From: Mongoliitalea daihaiensis | Lineage (GTDB): Bacteria; Bacteroidota; Bacteroidia; Cytophagales; Cyclobacteriaceae | Assembly: GCF_021596945.1 (NCBI RefSeq) | Contig: NZ_CP063779.1 | Location: 4,004,001-4,068,000, forward strand | Direction of reading: 5' to 3' | DNA length: 64,000 bases | Shown: one piece after another, positions 52,346 through 60,703 of the stretch | Position numbering within the stretch: the first letter of the stretch is position 1 | Layout of the letters: each line of letters starts with the position of its first letter | Made by a program: the position numbers and the translations under genes | Notes under the pieces: model-generated | The model's input: the letters and a program-made list of their open reading frames with translations, nothing else | The model's database searches: none | Told to the model about the DNA's origin: nothing

Positions 52346-54733
52346 TTGAAAACCAAAGACTTTATAGAAGCTACTTATAAAATTCCTGTCATGACAGGAA
52401 TTGTGAGTTTTTTAATCTCTTTGGTGCTTACCCAATTCATTACCTATCGAGACTATGAAATCAATCAAAATCTCGAACAGCAGCAAGTAATCCAAGAAGC
52501 TCAAATTATTGAAAAGAAAATCAATACCATATTGAATCAAGCCTATGCAGCAGCATCTACATTGCAAATAGCTTACGAATTGATGGAAAAAGATACAGTC
52601 GCTCTAAACAATAAAGCTGCTCAAATCTTGGAGATGTTCCCCTCTTTAGATATCATACAGTTAGTTGTTGGGGGAGAAATCACGTATGTGTACCCATTGG
52701 TAGGAAATGAAGTAGTGATTGGTTACAATATTTTGGATGATCCTAAAACTTCACGAGAAGCAGCATTAGCGATCGAACGAAAGAAAATGTTTTTTGCAGG
52801 GCCATTTGAGTTAAAGCAAGGAGGAGAAGCCATTGTAGGGCGTTTACCAATATTCAAAAACAATCAATTTTGGGGTTTCAGTGTAGCAATCATCAAAATG
52901 GAATCATTTCAATATCTATTACGTGATACGCATCAACTTGAGGAGCTCTATTACATACAGTTTTCTAAAATCAAACCCAACGAAACAGATGCTCAAGACT
53001 TTTTGCCAATTCCTGCAGATGTCGATACCTATAATGGCTATAAATTTATAGACTCCATTAGTGATGGAGATTGGCTACTTACTATACAGCTAAAAAAATC
53101 CAACGCTTTCCAACCTATACTTTTTTCATTCATACTTCGTATACTCTTATCCATTAGTCTAGGCATTGCTGCCTATTTCCTGGCTAAACAGCCAAAGATT
53201 TTAGAAGATAAAGTGGCTAAAGCTACGCGCCGGTGGAAAAGAAGTAATAAACGTTTTCAAATTGCCACAAAAGCTACTTCTGATTTCATTTGGGATTGGT
53301 CACTTACTTCCGGGCGAGTATATAGATCCGAAAATTTTGAAAAATTATTTGGTTATCCCTTGACTGTATTTACCAATGATACAAATTTCTGGAATGACCA
53401 CATTCATCCGGATGATTTACAACGGGTCCTCAAACACCTCAACAAAGTTAAATCATCGAAAGAAACCTACTGGGAAGAAGAATTTAGATTTTTGAAAAGT
53501 AACGGTCAATATGCTTATGTGGTGGATAAAGGAATCATTCTACGGGATAAAGAAGGGAATCCCATAAGAATTATTGGTGCAACGCAGGATATCACAAAAG
53601 CAAAAAATTACGAAAGACAGTTAATTAAAGAAAAAGAGTTGTTAAACTCTTTGTTGGATCATCTTGCGGAAGGCATAATTATGCTCAATTTTGCAGGCAA
53701 AATAACCCTGAGCAATAAAAAGGCAAGGGACTTACTGCAGATAAACCAAAATACGCTAGATTTTAGAGAAATTATTTCACTTAATGAATTTCTGAGCGTA
53801 CCAGCATATCAACTTCTTATTCGAGACCAAAATCCATTGGTTTGTATTCTCAAAGGTGAAAAAGTCAGAAATGTTGAACTGGCTATTCAAAGAGCAAATG
53901 GTCCTATACATGTGTTAGTTTCTGGGGAACAGTTTACCGTTGATGAACGAGAAAAAGTCAATATCCTCATTGTTTTACATGATATATCAGATATACGTGA
54001 AAAAGAAGTTGATTTAGCGCATATAAGTGAGGAGTTAAAAGTTAGGGCTGAAGCTCTCGAGCTTTCAAACCAAGAACTTGAGCGATTTGCTTATGTTACT
54101 TCCCATAATCTCCAAGAACCGCTCCGCATGGTTGGTAGTTTTTTAAAGTTGATTAATACAAAATATGGAGCTCTTCTGGACGAAAAGGGAAGGTCTTACA
54201 TACAGTATGCAATCGAGGGGGCTGATAGAATGAAACAACTCATTATGGATGTGCTGGATTATAGCTTGGCAGATATTGGAGACGAGCAGACCGATTTGTC
54301 TTTGCAAACGTTGATCGAGGAAGTTAAAATATTAGAACGCTCAAAAATCCAAGAAACACATGCCTCGATTACTTGTGATCAATCTTTAGAATTTAGAGGA
54401 GATAAAATTCAAATCAGACAATTACTTCAAAACCTCATCAACAATTCCTTGAAATTTAAAAAGGGTTCTGAGAGCCTGCAAATATGGATTAGTGGTGAAT
54501 CCAAAGAAAATTATTGGTTAATTAAAGTGCAAGATAATGGAATAGGAATCAAAGAAACTATCCGAAAGAAAATATTCAATATCTTCGAAAAGGACCAAGA
54601 GCACGATAATCATAGCGGTTTTGGAGTAGGTTTAGCGATATGTAAAAAGATCATTGCCAAGCATAATGGAAAGATTTGGATTGAGTCTAAAGAAAATATG
54701 GGAACTACGGTGTACTTTACGATAGAAAAATAA
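52346..54733 (+). CDS. CHASE-domain PAS sensor histidine kinase (795 aa)
   Basis: The protein has a membrane segment (about 17-35), an extracytoplasmic CHASE-type sensor (about 40-245; EITYVYPLVGNEVVIGYNIL, GPFELKQGGEAIVGRLPIF), a second membrane segment (about 250-275), two PAS modules (about 300-545), a coiled linker, and a kinase core with His587 and an ATPase domain (LLQNLINNSLKFKKG, VQDNGIGIK, GFGVGLAICKKI). The H-box reads TSHNLQEP, with Asn in place of the usual Asp after His. The start is TTG 52346; ATG 52391 would leave a very short N-terminus before the first helix and is the alternative. CHASE domains bind small ligands such as cytokinins or peptides in other organisms. Confidence 0.9.
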   Translation: MKTKDFIEATYKIPVMTGIVSFLISLVLTQFITYRDYEINQNLEQQQVIQEAQIIEKKINTILNQAYAAASTLQIAYELMEKDTVALNNKAAQILEMFPSLDIIQLVVGGEITYVYPLVGNEVVIGYNILDDPKTSREAALAIERKKMFFAGPFELKQGGEAIVGRLPIFKNNQFWGFSVAIIKMESFQYLLRDTHQLEELYYIQFSKIKPNETDAQDFLPIPADVDTYNGYKFIDSISDGDWLLTIQLKKSNAFQPILFSFILRILLSISLGIAAYFLAKQPKILEDKVAKATRRWKRSNKRFQIATKATSDFIWDWSLTSGRVYRSENFEKLFGYPLTVFTNDTNFWNDHIHPDDLQRVLKHLNKVKSSKETYWEEEFRFLKSNGQYAYVVDKGIILRDKEGNPIRIIGATQDITKAKNYERQLIKEKELLNSLLDHLAEGIIMLNFAGKITLSNKKARDLLQINQNTLDFREIISLNEFLSVPAYQLLIRDQNPLVCILKGEKVRNVELAIQRANGPIHVLVSGEQFTVDEREKVNILIVLHDISDIREKEVDLAHISEELKVRAEALELSNQELERFAYVTSHNLQEPLRMVGSFLKLINTKYGALLDEKGRSYIQYAIEGADRMKQLIMDVLDYSLADIGDEQTDLSLQTLIEEVKILERSKIQETHASITCDQSLEFRGDKIQIRQLLQNLINNSLKFKKGSESLQIWISGESKENYWLIKVQDNGIGIKETIRKKIFNIFEKDQEHDNHSGFGVGLAICKKIIAKHNGKIWIESKENMGTTVYFTIEK

Positions 54734-54953
54734 TATATTTAAAATCATGTCCCCCAGTAGCAAATAGATGCTATTCATGTAAGTTTGTAGGAAGAATATT
54801 TGGAATGCAATTTACTACTACTAAAAATGGTCTTTGATATGCTACCTAAGGAAATCTTCAATTAAAAAATTACTTAGGATGGGTACTGTAGACTTTTGGT
54901 TAGGAAATAATAATTCTCAATGTAGAAAGCTTTCTAAGCAAATTCTATTGGAA

Positions 54954-54984
54954 ATTGATAGCAGATACAATGGGGGTAAATTTG
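54954..54984 (+). promoter_or_regulatory. Bacteroidota-type promoter of the receiver-PAS gene
   Basis: ATTG at 54954-54957, a 19-base spacer and TAAATTTG at 54977-54984 (perfect -7 box). Transcription would begin near 54991, about 16 bases before the start codon at 55007. The upstream part of the 273-base gap (54734-54953) shows nothing else that I can name. Confidence 0.55.
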
Positions 54985-55006
54985 TTCCATTTGAAAAGAT
55001 TAATGT

Positions 55007-56026
55007 ATGTTGAAAGATAGCAAAGAATATAAAATTCTTGTGGTAGATGACAATAAAGGAGACCGTGTCTTGATTGAGGCATATTTAGAAGACACAGTGC
55101 TGCTTCCAAAAATATCTGAAGCCGAATCTTACAAAGCAGCAAAGAAAATCTTAGAAAATTCCAGCCTACTTTTTGACGTTATTTTATTGGATTTAGGGCT
55201 ACCCGATCTAAGTGGAGAAGAGTTGATCAAATCGATGATAAAATTGTTTCCCAAAACACCGATCATAGTTCTTACTGGCTATCCCGATGTAGACTTTAGT
55301 AGGAAATCATTAAAGCTCGGAGTTTCAGATTATTTGCTTAAAGATGAGCTCAATTCTCCTAGCTTGTATAAAAGTATTGTTTACTCTATCGAGCGTAAAA
55401 AAGCTACAAACCAACTAATACGGTCTGAAAAGAGATATCGTGATCTTTTTCAATTATCTCCAATGCCTATTTGGGTGTTTGAAGAACAAACCTTGAGGTT
55501 TTTAGCTGTCAATAATGCGACTATTCAAACCTATGGATATTCCAACGAGGAGTTTATGGATATGAAAATCACCCAAATCAAACATCAAGATGATATTCCC
55601 CTATTAGAAACTGCACTTAAAGCCAGTAAAAAAAGCACTAGAATGAACCTCAGTGGGGTTTTTAAACACAAAAAAAAGAATGGTGAATTAATGGAGGTTG
55701 AAGTCTATACCAATGATATAGAATTTAATGGGAAAAGCGCAAAAATTGTTCTGATTAACGATATCACTTTTAAGGCACGCTATATTGAAGCAATCGAAAC
55801 TCAAAATGAAAAATTAAAAGAAATTGCCTGGATTCAATCTCATGTCGTTCGTGCACCATTATCCCGTATGATGGGACTTATCGGGTTGCTTGAATTGGAA
55901 GAAGAATCCGATAATCTTTCTGCTGATCAAAAAGAACTCGTTCAATTTATCAAAGATTCAGCAGGAGAATTGGATGGAATTATCCGAGAGATTACCATCA
56001 AAACCGAACAGATAAAAATTGACTAA
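55007..56026 (+). CDS. Receiver-PAS protein with phosphoacceptor helix but no ATPase domain
   Basis: This 339-residue protein has a receiver domain (about 8-130; LVVDDNKGD, the phosphoacceptor Asp in ILLDLGLPDLSG, TGYP, and LLKDE with the conserved lysine), a PAS domain (about 145-265), and a C-terminal segment (about 268-339) with LKEIAWIQSHVVRAPLSRMMG. That segment resembles a histidine kinase dimerisation helix with His279 in the phosphorylated position, but the protein ends about 60 residues later and has no ATPase domain. It may be phosphorylated by a partner kinase or relay phosphate between Asp and His. The next gene, 11 bases on, encodes a receiver. Confidence 0.9.
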   Translation: MLKDSKEYKILVVDDNKGDRVLIEAYLEDTVLLPKISEAESYKAAKKILENSSLLFDVILLDLGLPDLSGEELIKSMIKLFPKTPIIVLTGYPDVDFSRKSLKLGVSDYLLKDELNSPSLYKSIVYSIERKKATNQLIRSEKRYRDLFQLSPMPIWVFEEQTLRFLAVNNATIQTYGYSNEEFMDMKITQIKHQDDIPLLETALKASKKSTRMNLSGVFKHKKKNGELMEVEVYTNDIEFNGKSAKIVLINDITFKARYIEAIETQNEKLKEIAWIQSHVVRAPLSRMMGLIGLLELEEESDNLSADQKELVQFIKDSAGELDGIIREITIKTEQIKID

Positions 56027-56037
56027 GCACCCTTGAT

Positions 56038-56436
56038 ATGAATTTTGACATACTAATTGTAGATGATAGAGATATTGATTTGATGTTACTCAGTAGGATT
56101 GTAAAAAAGGTCTTTAAAGACTATCAACCATGGGAGTATATGTCCGGAATCGACGCATTAAAAGAAATCCACGAAAGCACTCAACTAAAAGATACTATCC
56201 TTGTACTATTGGATATCAATATGCCCAGTTTCTCTGGCTGGGATTTTTTGGAAATGCTCAATGAAAACTTACCAGCAAGAACAGTACATGTCTGTATTGT
56301 TACTTCATCGGTAAATATCTCAGACAAAAAATTAGCTGAAAAGTATCCCCAAGTATTTAACTTTTTAGAAAAACCAGTTACTCTACAAGATATGGAACAA
56401 CTTGTTTCCAATGAATCCATATTTAGAAAAAGTTAA
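56038..56436 (+). CDS. Stand-alone receiver-domain response regulator
   Basis: This 132-residue protein is a receiver only: acidic pocket LIVDDRDID, phosphoacceptor Asp59 in LLDINMPSFSGWDF, VTSS and the lysine in LEKPVT. There is no output domain. It is probably cotranscribed with the receiver-PAS protein gene 11 bases upstream and may exchange phosphate with its C-terminal histidine helix. This resembles small relay or connector receivers common in Bacteroidota. Confidence 0.93.
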   Translation: MNFDILIVDDRDIDLMLLSRIVKKVFKDYQPWEYMSGIDALKEIHESTQLKDTILVLLDINMPSFSGWDFLEMLNENLPARTVHVCIVTSSVNISDKKLAEKYPQVFNFLEKPVTLQDMEQLVSNESIFRKS

Positions 56437-56565
56437 GTATTCCTTTCATATTCATAAACCAAAAAAACAAATTAATTCCTTAGCCATACTACAAAATCAA
56501 AGAGCACTGCTGGATAGTTGCCTCAGACAAATTCCAACAGTACTCCTTAACTACTCAACCCAAAT

Positions 56566-57636
56566 TTACCCCTGCACAATCGCCGAACGAAGTCCTTGAC
56601 TTGTCAACAAACCACCAAATTCCTCGATTACACTCATCGGAACTTCTAGATTAAGCGCTGCTTCTACCACCGCCTCTATAAACAAATCATAATCTGATTC
56701 CGTAACAACTCCAGTCATCCGCGGATTTACCAAAGGATTATGGGCATCCGCCATATTTAAACCTACATATCGGATATTTTGTGAACCAATAGCTTGGGCC
56801 AAAAAATCACTGAATCCTGTAACCAACATTCCAAATCCTGATGAATTATTCGCTCCAACTTCTGCAAGAAGTACCGAAAATGCTGGAAGTAAATCTTCAT
56901 ACTTTCTTCCTTCGTTGGTAGCTATCACCATCACAGTTTCTGTTACCACAGCTCTCAATGGAATATATCCTGCTTCAATCAACTGACCAGGATTATCGGG
57001 ATCATCCACCAATCCAGATCCTCCTAGACGGGTATACAAATCCAAGTTTTCATTGGATGCTCTTTGTACAATGGGTTGTCTCAAGGATTCTAAAAGTTGC
57101 CCAACAGGTCCTAAAACAGTATTATCTGTAATACCTGCCTGCCCTGCACCTTCTACCACCGCTTGAATAAATAGATCATAGTCTGCATTGTTGACCAAAC
57201 CATTCATCCGAGGGTTTCTCGCAGGATCATGAGCGGCTACCATATCCAAACCATTGTAAGAGAAATTTTTCGAACCTGTAGCCTCTGCTAAAAATTTAGC
57301 AAAATCCATTACTAAAATATTTAACCCTGTTGTTTCTCCTCGTCCCACCTCATTTAAAAGAACAGAAAAATATGGTTGCAAAGCATTGTATGTACCTCCT
57401 TCATTGGTAGCGATTGTCGTAACTGTGTTCATTACTACAGTCCTAAGGTTCAAAAACCCTTGTTCAATCATCTGGCCAGGATTCATAGGGTCTGGTACTT
57501 TAGTTTCCCCTCCTAATTGCTGCGCATAAAATGATTCGTCCAGCATAGGAGCGGAACCATCATCATCTGAACAGGAACTGAAAAGCACTAGTCCTGTTCC
57601 TAAAATTCCGAGTAACCAAAATTTTACGTTTTTCAT
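56566..57636 (-). CDS. Lipoprotein with two truncated-haemoglobin-like repeats
   Basis: A lipoprotein signal (MKNVKFWLLG...VLFSSC, lipidated Cys22) is followed by two homologous repeats (about 34-191 and 198-354). Each resembles a group 1 truncated haemoglobin: an opening FYAQQLGG or LYTRLGG, a helix ending in a FAKFLAEATGS or FSDFLAQAIGS block, Y-x-G-L, then MVAAHDP or MADAHNP, whose His (136 and 299) aligns with the haem-ligating F8 histidine, then NNADYDLF or TESDYDLF and L-R-x-x-I-V. Both repeats have an inserted P-x-P-G-Q-x-I-E segment after LGG. Haem binding is inferred. The tandem form on a lipoprotein is unusual. It is 12 bases after a small membrane protein gene. Confidence 0.72.
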   Translation of the reverse strand: MKNVKFWLLGILGTGLVLFSSCSDDDGSAPMLDESFYAQQLGGETKVPDPMNPGQMIEQGFLNLRTVVMNTVTTIATNEGGTYNALQPYFSVLLNEVGRGETTGLNILVMDFAKFLAEATGSKNFSYNGLDMVAAHDPARNPRMNGLVNNADYDLFIQAVVEGAGQAGITDNTVLGPVGQLLESLRQPIVQRASNENLDLYTRLGGSGLVDDPDNPGQLIEAGYIPLRAVVTETVMVIATNEGRKYEDLLPAFSVLLAEVGANNSSGFGMLVTGFSDFLAQAIGSQNIRYVGLNMADAHNPLVNPRMTGVVTESDYDLFIEAVVEAALNLEVPMSVIEEFGGLLTSQGLRSAIVQG

Positions 57637-57648
57637 AGTATAGATAAT

Positions 57649-58092
57649 TTAGTGTTTGCTTTCGAAAATGCGCTGAAAAAATGCTCCTAACTGATAAGTC
57701 AATGAAGTCTTATCAATGGCAGGACAAGATTGTGCAAGTAACTCTTCGCTGGGTCTAAAAAAACTGGCAGAAACAGTAAATTCATTCACTATCCAGTCCG
57801 TCAATTCCTCTCCAGACCATTTGTTCCGGTCATACAGACAAATTAAAAAGCCATCAGATCTATTCATCCTGACATCTTTGACACCTTCCAATGTTCTGGT
57901 TTGATTTAGGATTTGATGTGATTGCAAGGAGTCAAGGGAATCATGAAAATCTATCCTTCCCATTGTAATAGTACTAATCGCACCCGGTGCAGGCCTAGTT
58001 ACCATGTAAATGTGCACGGCAAGCGTAGCTATCATTACAAAGAAGACAGCTGTAAGGCCAATAACAATTCGCTTGATCATAACTTTGTCCAT
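57649..58092 (-). CDS. Small single-pass membrane protein of unknown function
   Basis: The frame opens at 58134; ATG 58092 (MDKVMIKRIVIGL) places the membrane helix at the N-terminus and is preferred, giving 147 residues. After the helix (about 6-30) comes a small soluble domain with MGRIDFHDSLDS, GVKDVRMNRSDGFLICLYD and WIVNEF, whose beta-alpha-beta pattern faintly recalls heavy-metal-associated domains but lacks the CxxC motif. I do not recognise a family. It lies 12 bases upstream of the globin-like lipoprotein gene and is probably cotranscribed, so the two may act together in the cell envelope. Confidence 0.7.
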   Translation of the reverse strand: MDKVMIKRIVIGLTAVFFVMIATLAVHIYMVTRPAPGAISTITMGRIDFHDSLDSLQSHQILNQTRTLEGVKDVRMNRSDGFLICLYDRNKWSGEELTDWIVNEFTVSASFFRPSEELLAQSCPAIDKTSLTYQLGAFFQRIFESKH

Positions 58093-58196
58093 TTGCAGGG
58101 ATGTACGAGGCAAAGCATAGAATTGGATTTTCAAGTATTTAATTTTTTTTGATTATTGAATTTATATCATTAGTTTTACATGATTTACATTTAGTT

Positions 58197-58985
58197 ATGA
58201 AGACACCAATTGTTTTTGCTTTAATTTGTATTTCCTTTCTTTCAGGATGTATGGGGAGTTTTTCAGAAGGAGAACGTTTATTCAGGTCGGGTAAATACCA
58301 TGAGGCTGTAGATGAATTTTCTAAGGTTCTATTTCTGCACGTAACAGATATCAACACTTTGCACTTAAGAGCACGTGCTTTTGAAGAACTACAGGAGTGG
58401 TCTAAAGCGGAAGAGGACTATCGAAGTATCCTCAAGTTAGACCCCAATCATGCACAGGCTTTTGCTGGTTTAGGAAAAATACATTGGGAGCAAGAGCGGT
58501 TTCGAGAGGCAGAAAACTTTTATTTGCTTGCGGCTAAAAATGATCCCGAGGACTTTGATATACTTTTTCAACTAGGTCAAGCCTTACTTAAAAACAAAAA
58601 GTATCACAGTGCAGATGAGTTCTTGCAATTGGCAAAAGAAATTAACGATAAACACCCTCTTGTCTATTTCTATCAAGGAATGGCTCGCACCCAAATTGGA
58701 GATTTACTAGGTGCAGCAGGATCATTTAACATGTGTTTGAAATATGATCCCGACAACCTCATCGCTACCTATAACCGAGGCTTGGTCCGAATGACCATAG
58801 GATACTTGAGTTGGGCAATGGAAGACTTCAATCGGGTATTGGAAGCAAAGCCAGAGCATACAGAAGCATTGGCCAGAAGAGGTGCAACCAAAATACTCTT
58901 AAGAGATCCAACCGGTTGTCAGGACTTACAGAAAGCAGCCATTCAAGGAAGTATATTTGCACAGTTGCAGATTGAAAATTGTTAA
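58197..58985 (+). CDS. TPR-repeat lipoprotein
   Basis: The frame opens at 58149; ATG 58197 starts a lipoprotein signal (MKTPIVFALICISFLSGC, lipidated Cys18), giving 262 residues. The rest consists of about six to seven tetratricopeptide repeats, for example EGERLFRSGKYHEAVDEFSKV, RAFEELQEWSKAEEDYRSIL and LGKIHWEQERFREAENFY, followed by a final Sel1-like TGCQDLQKAA stretch. It should be an envelope scaffold protein. Divergent from the small membrane protein gene and overlapping the converging ATP-grasp gene by 4 bases. Confidence 0.88.
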   Translation: MKTPIVFALICISFLSGCMGSFSEGERLFRSGKYHEAVDEFSKVLFLHVTDINTLHLRARAFEELQEWSKAEEDYRSILKLDPNHAQAFAGLGKIHWEQERFREAENFYLLAAKNDPEDFDILFQLGQALLKNKKYHSADEFLQLAKEINDKHPLVYFYQGMARTQIGDLLGAAGSFNMCLKYDPDNLIATYNRGLVRMTIGYLSWAMEDFNRVLEAKPEHTEALARRGATKILLRDPTGCQDLQKAAIQGSIFAQLQIENC

Positions 58986-59860
58986 ACCAATCGTTTTTGC
59001 AAAGCTGATTTATAATTTTCTAACGCTTTTGGATGGGTGAATAAAAACAAATAAGGTTCTATCAATTCCAGCTCCATTAACAAAAACTCCCCTGCTCTCC
59101 AAACACCATCTACCCGTGCATATAATGTGTCTTGGGCGAATGTATCTACATAAGTCTTAATTTGAGTTAGTTCTTCCAAACTTGGCTCAAAAGGATGAAT
59201 TGTCCCACCGAAAAAATGCTGTACTCTAAACTCTCCCGCACTTGCCTTTTTCACCAAAGCATGTGAAAACTCCCCATTAAAGAAGATATAGGAATACTCC
59301 CCTATCTCTGCGATCTCTGGCACAAAAGGCTGTAATAAATATGCTTCTTGTTGAATCCATTCAGAAATTTGGGATTGGATAGCACCCCATTCACTCACAT
59401 GAAACTTCAAGGTATTTTTGGAGCCACCACTGATAGCTGGTTTGATCACAAATTGTTGCTGTTCGTCTGAAGCTTGTATGATATCCTCTAAAACTGTCAT
59501 CGAACCTTTCGCAATCCATGTAGTCGAGACAATTCCTAAGCCCGCTTTCTTAATATCTAGTAAGTATTTCTTATCTGAATTCCATAACACTGTATTCAAA
59601 TCATTCCAAACAGGGATACCTAAGTCTTGAATATTTTGACACCAACCCTTAAAATCTTCAAAATAGTCAAAATAATCCCAAGGAGATTTAAGCAATAAAG
59701 CATCGTATTGCTTCCAGTTGACCGAATTATCCGACCACACCTCAAATCGATACGAAATATTCAATTGGTCTAATAATAAGCTCAGAAGTTGATCTTCATC
59801 GGGAACCGCTTCCACGGCATAGGATCCTCTATCTTGATAGGTAATTACTGCGAGTTTCAT
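58982..59860 (-). CDS. ATP-grasp family protein
   Basis: This 292-residue protein has ATP-grasp features: an N-terminal Rossmann-like part (LAVITYQDRG, LLKSPWDYFD), the central QFVIKPAISGGSKNTL (P-loop-like lysine and glycine block), LLQPFVPEIAEIGEYSYIFFNGEF and the metal-binding YARVDGVWRAGEFLLMELELIEPYL. These residues resemble glutathione synthetase/RimK-like ligases that join a carboxylate to an amine. The substrates are not known. It is a single gene. Confidence 0.85.
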   Translation of the reverse strand: MKLAVITYQDRGSYAVEAVPDEDQLLSLLLDQLNISYRFEVWSDNSVNWKQYDALLLKSPWDYFDYFEDFKGWCQNIQDLGIPVWNDLNTVLWNSDKKYLLDIKKAGLGIVSTTWIAKGSMTVLEDIIQASDEQQQFVIKPAISGGSKNTLKFHVSEWGAIQSQISEWIQQEAYLLQPFVPEIAEIGEYSYIFFNGEFSHALVKKASAGEFRVQHFFGGTIHPFEPSLEELTQIKTYVDTFAQDTLYARVDGVWRAGEFLLMELELIEPYLFLFTHPKALENYKSALQKRLV

Positions 59861-59879
59861 GAATGATTGAATTCAGGCA

Positions 59880-59912
59880 CAAGTATAGGCATTTTTAGCT
59901 TTTTTATACAAG
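59880..59912 (-). promoter_or_regulatory. Possible promoter of the ATP-grasp gene
   Basis: On the minus strand, CTTG (complement of 59909-59912), a 21-base spacer and TATACTTG (complement of 59880-59887) fit the Bacteroidota consensus with one mismatch in each box. The start codon lies about 20 bases further on. Confidence 0.35.
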
Positions 59913-59939
59913 TATGGTTTATTTGTACAGGATAAGTAA

Positions 59940-59947
59940 TATTTTTG
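59940..59947 (+). promoter_or_regulatory. -7 box of the polyprenol mannosyltransferase-like gene
   Basis: TATTTTTG at 59940-59947 matches TAnnTTTG exactly, with only a weak GTTT at the -33 distance. Transcription near 59954 would give a leader of about 6 bases and excludes the TTG at 59945 as start codon. Confidence 0.4.
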
Positions 59948-59959
59948 GACTTTGATTTT

Positions 59960-60703
59960 ATGAAAAAGGAAAAACTCGTCATCATCCCAACTTTTAATGA
60001 ATCCGAAAACATTGAGGACATCATTCATGCCGTCATGGCATTGGAGGGGGACTTTGAGTTGCTCATCATTGATGATAACTCTCCTGATGGCACTGCTAAC
60101 CAAGTCAAGGTTTTACAACATGAATTCCAGGATCGTTTGCACTTAATTGTCAGAAAGGGCAAAAACGGACTAGGAACTGCCTATTTAGAAGGATTTCACT
60201 ACGCCATCGTAAATGGCTACCACTATATTTTTGAGATGGATGCAGACTTCAGCCATAATCCTCAAGATCTTATTCGATTGTACAATGCTTGCGCGGTAGA
60301 TGGTTATGACCTTGCCATAGGCTCTCGATACATCACAGGTGTCAATGTGGTCAATTGGCCAATGACTCGAGTATTGATGTCTTTTTTTGCAAGCAAATAT
60401 GTTCAAATGATTACCGGCATGCCTATCAAGGATGCAACAGCAGGTTTCAAGTGTTACAAAGTTGAGGTATTGAAATCCATCCGCTTGGAAAAAATCAAAT
60501 TTGTAGGATATGCATTCCAAATTGAAATGAAATTCAAGACATGGAAATTAGGATTCAAAATTAAAGAAGTACCCATCATTTTTACTGATAGGACCAAAGG
60601 CACTTCAAAAATGAGCACTAAAATTTTCAAGGAAGCCGTCTTTGGCGTTATTCACATGAAAATCAGAAGTTGGTTTTTTAAATATAAACCTAATCAAACC
60701 TGA
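59960..60703 (+). CDS. Polyprenol monophosphomannose synthase-like glycosyltransferase
   Basis: ATG 59960 (247 residues) is preferred over the TTG at 59945. The family 2 domain is of the DPM1 type: LVIIPTFNESENIEDII, IIDDNSPDGTA, GKNGLGTAYLEGF, FEMDADFSHNP, GSRYITGV and FVGYAFQIEMKF. It should transfer mannose, or a related hexose, from a nucleotide donor to polyprenyl phosphate. There are no C-terminal membrane segments, as in the short bacterial DPM1 type. ManC (48168) may supply GDP-mannose. It overlaps the converging permease gene by 14 bases. Confidence 0.92.
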   Translation: MKKEKLVIIPTFNESENIEDIIHAVMALEGDFELLIIDDNSPDGTANQVKVLQHEFQDRLHLIVRKGKNGLGTAYLEGFHYAIVNGYHYIFEMDADFSHNPQDLIRLYNACAVDGYDLAIGSRYITGVNVVNWPMTRVLMSFFASKYVQMITGMPIKDATAGFKCYKVEVLKSIRLEKIKFVGYAFQIEMKFKTWKLGFKIKEVPIIFTDRTKGTSKMSTKIFKEAVFGVIHMKIRSWFFKYKPNQT

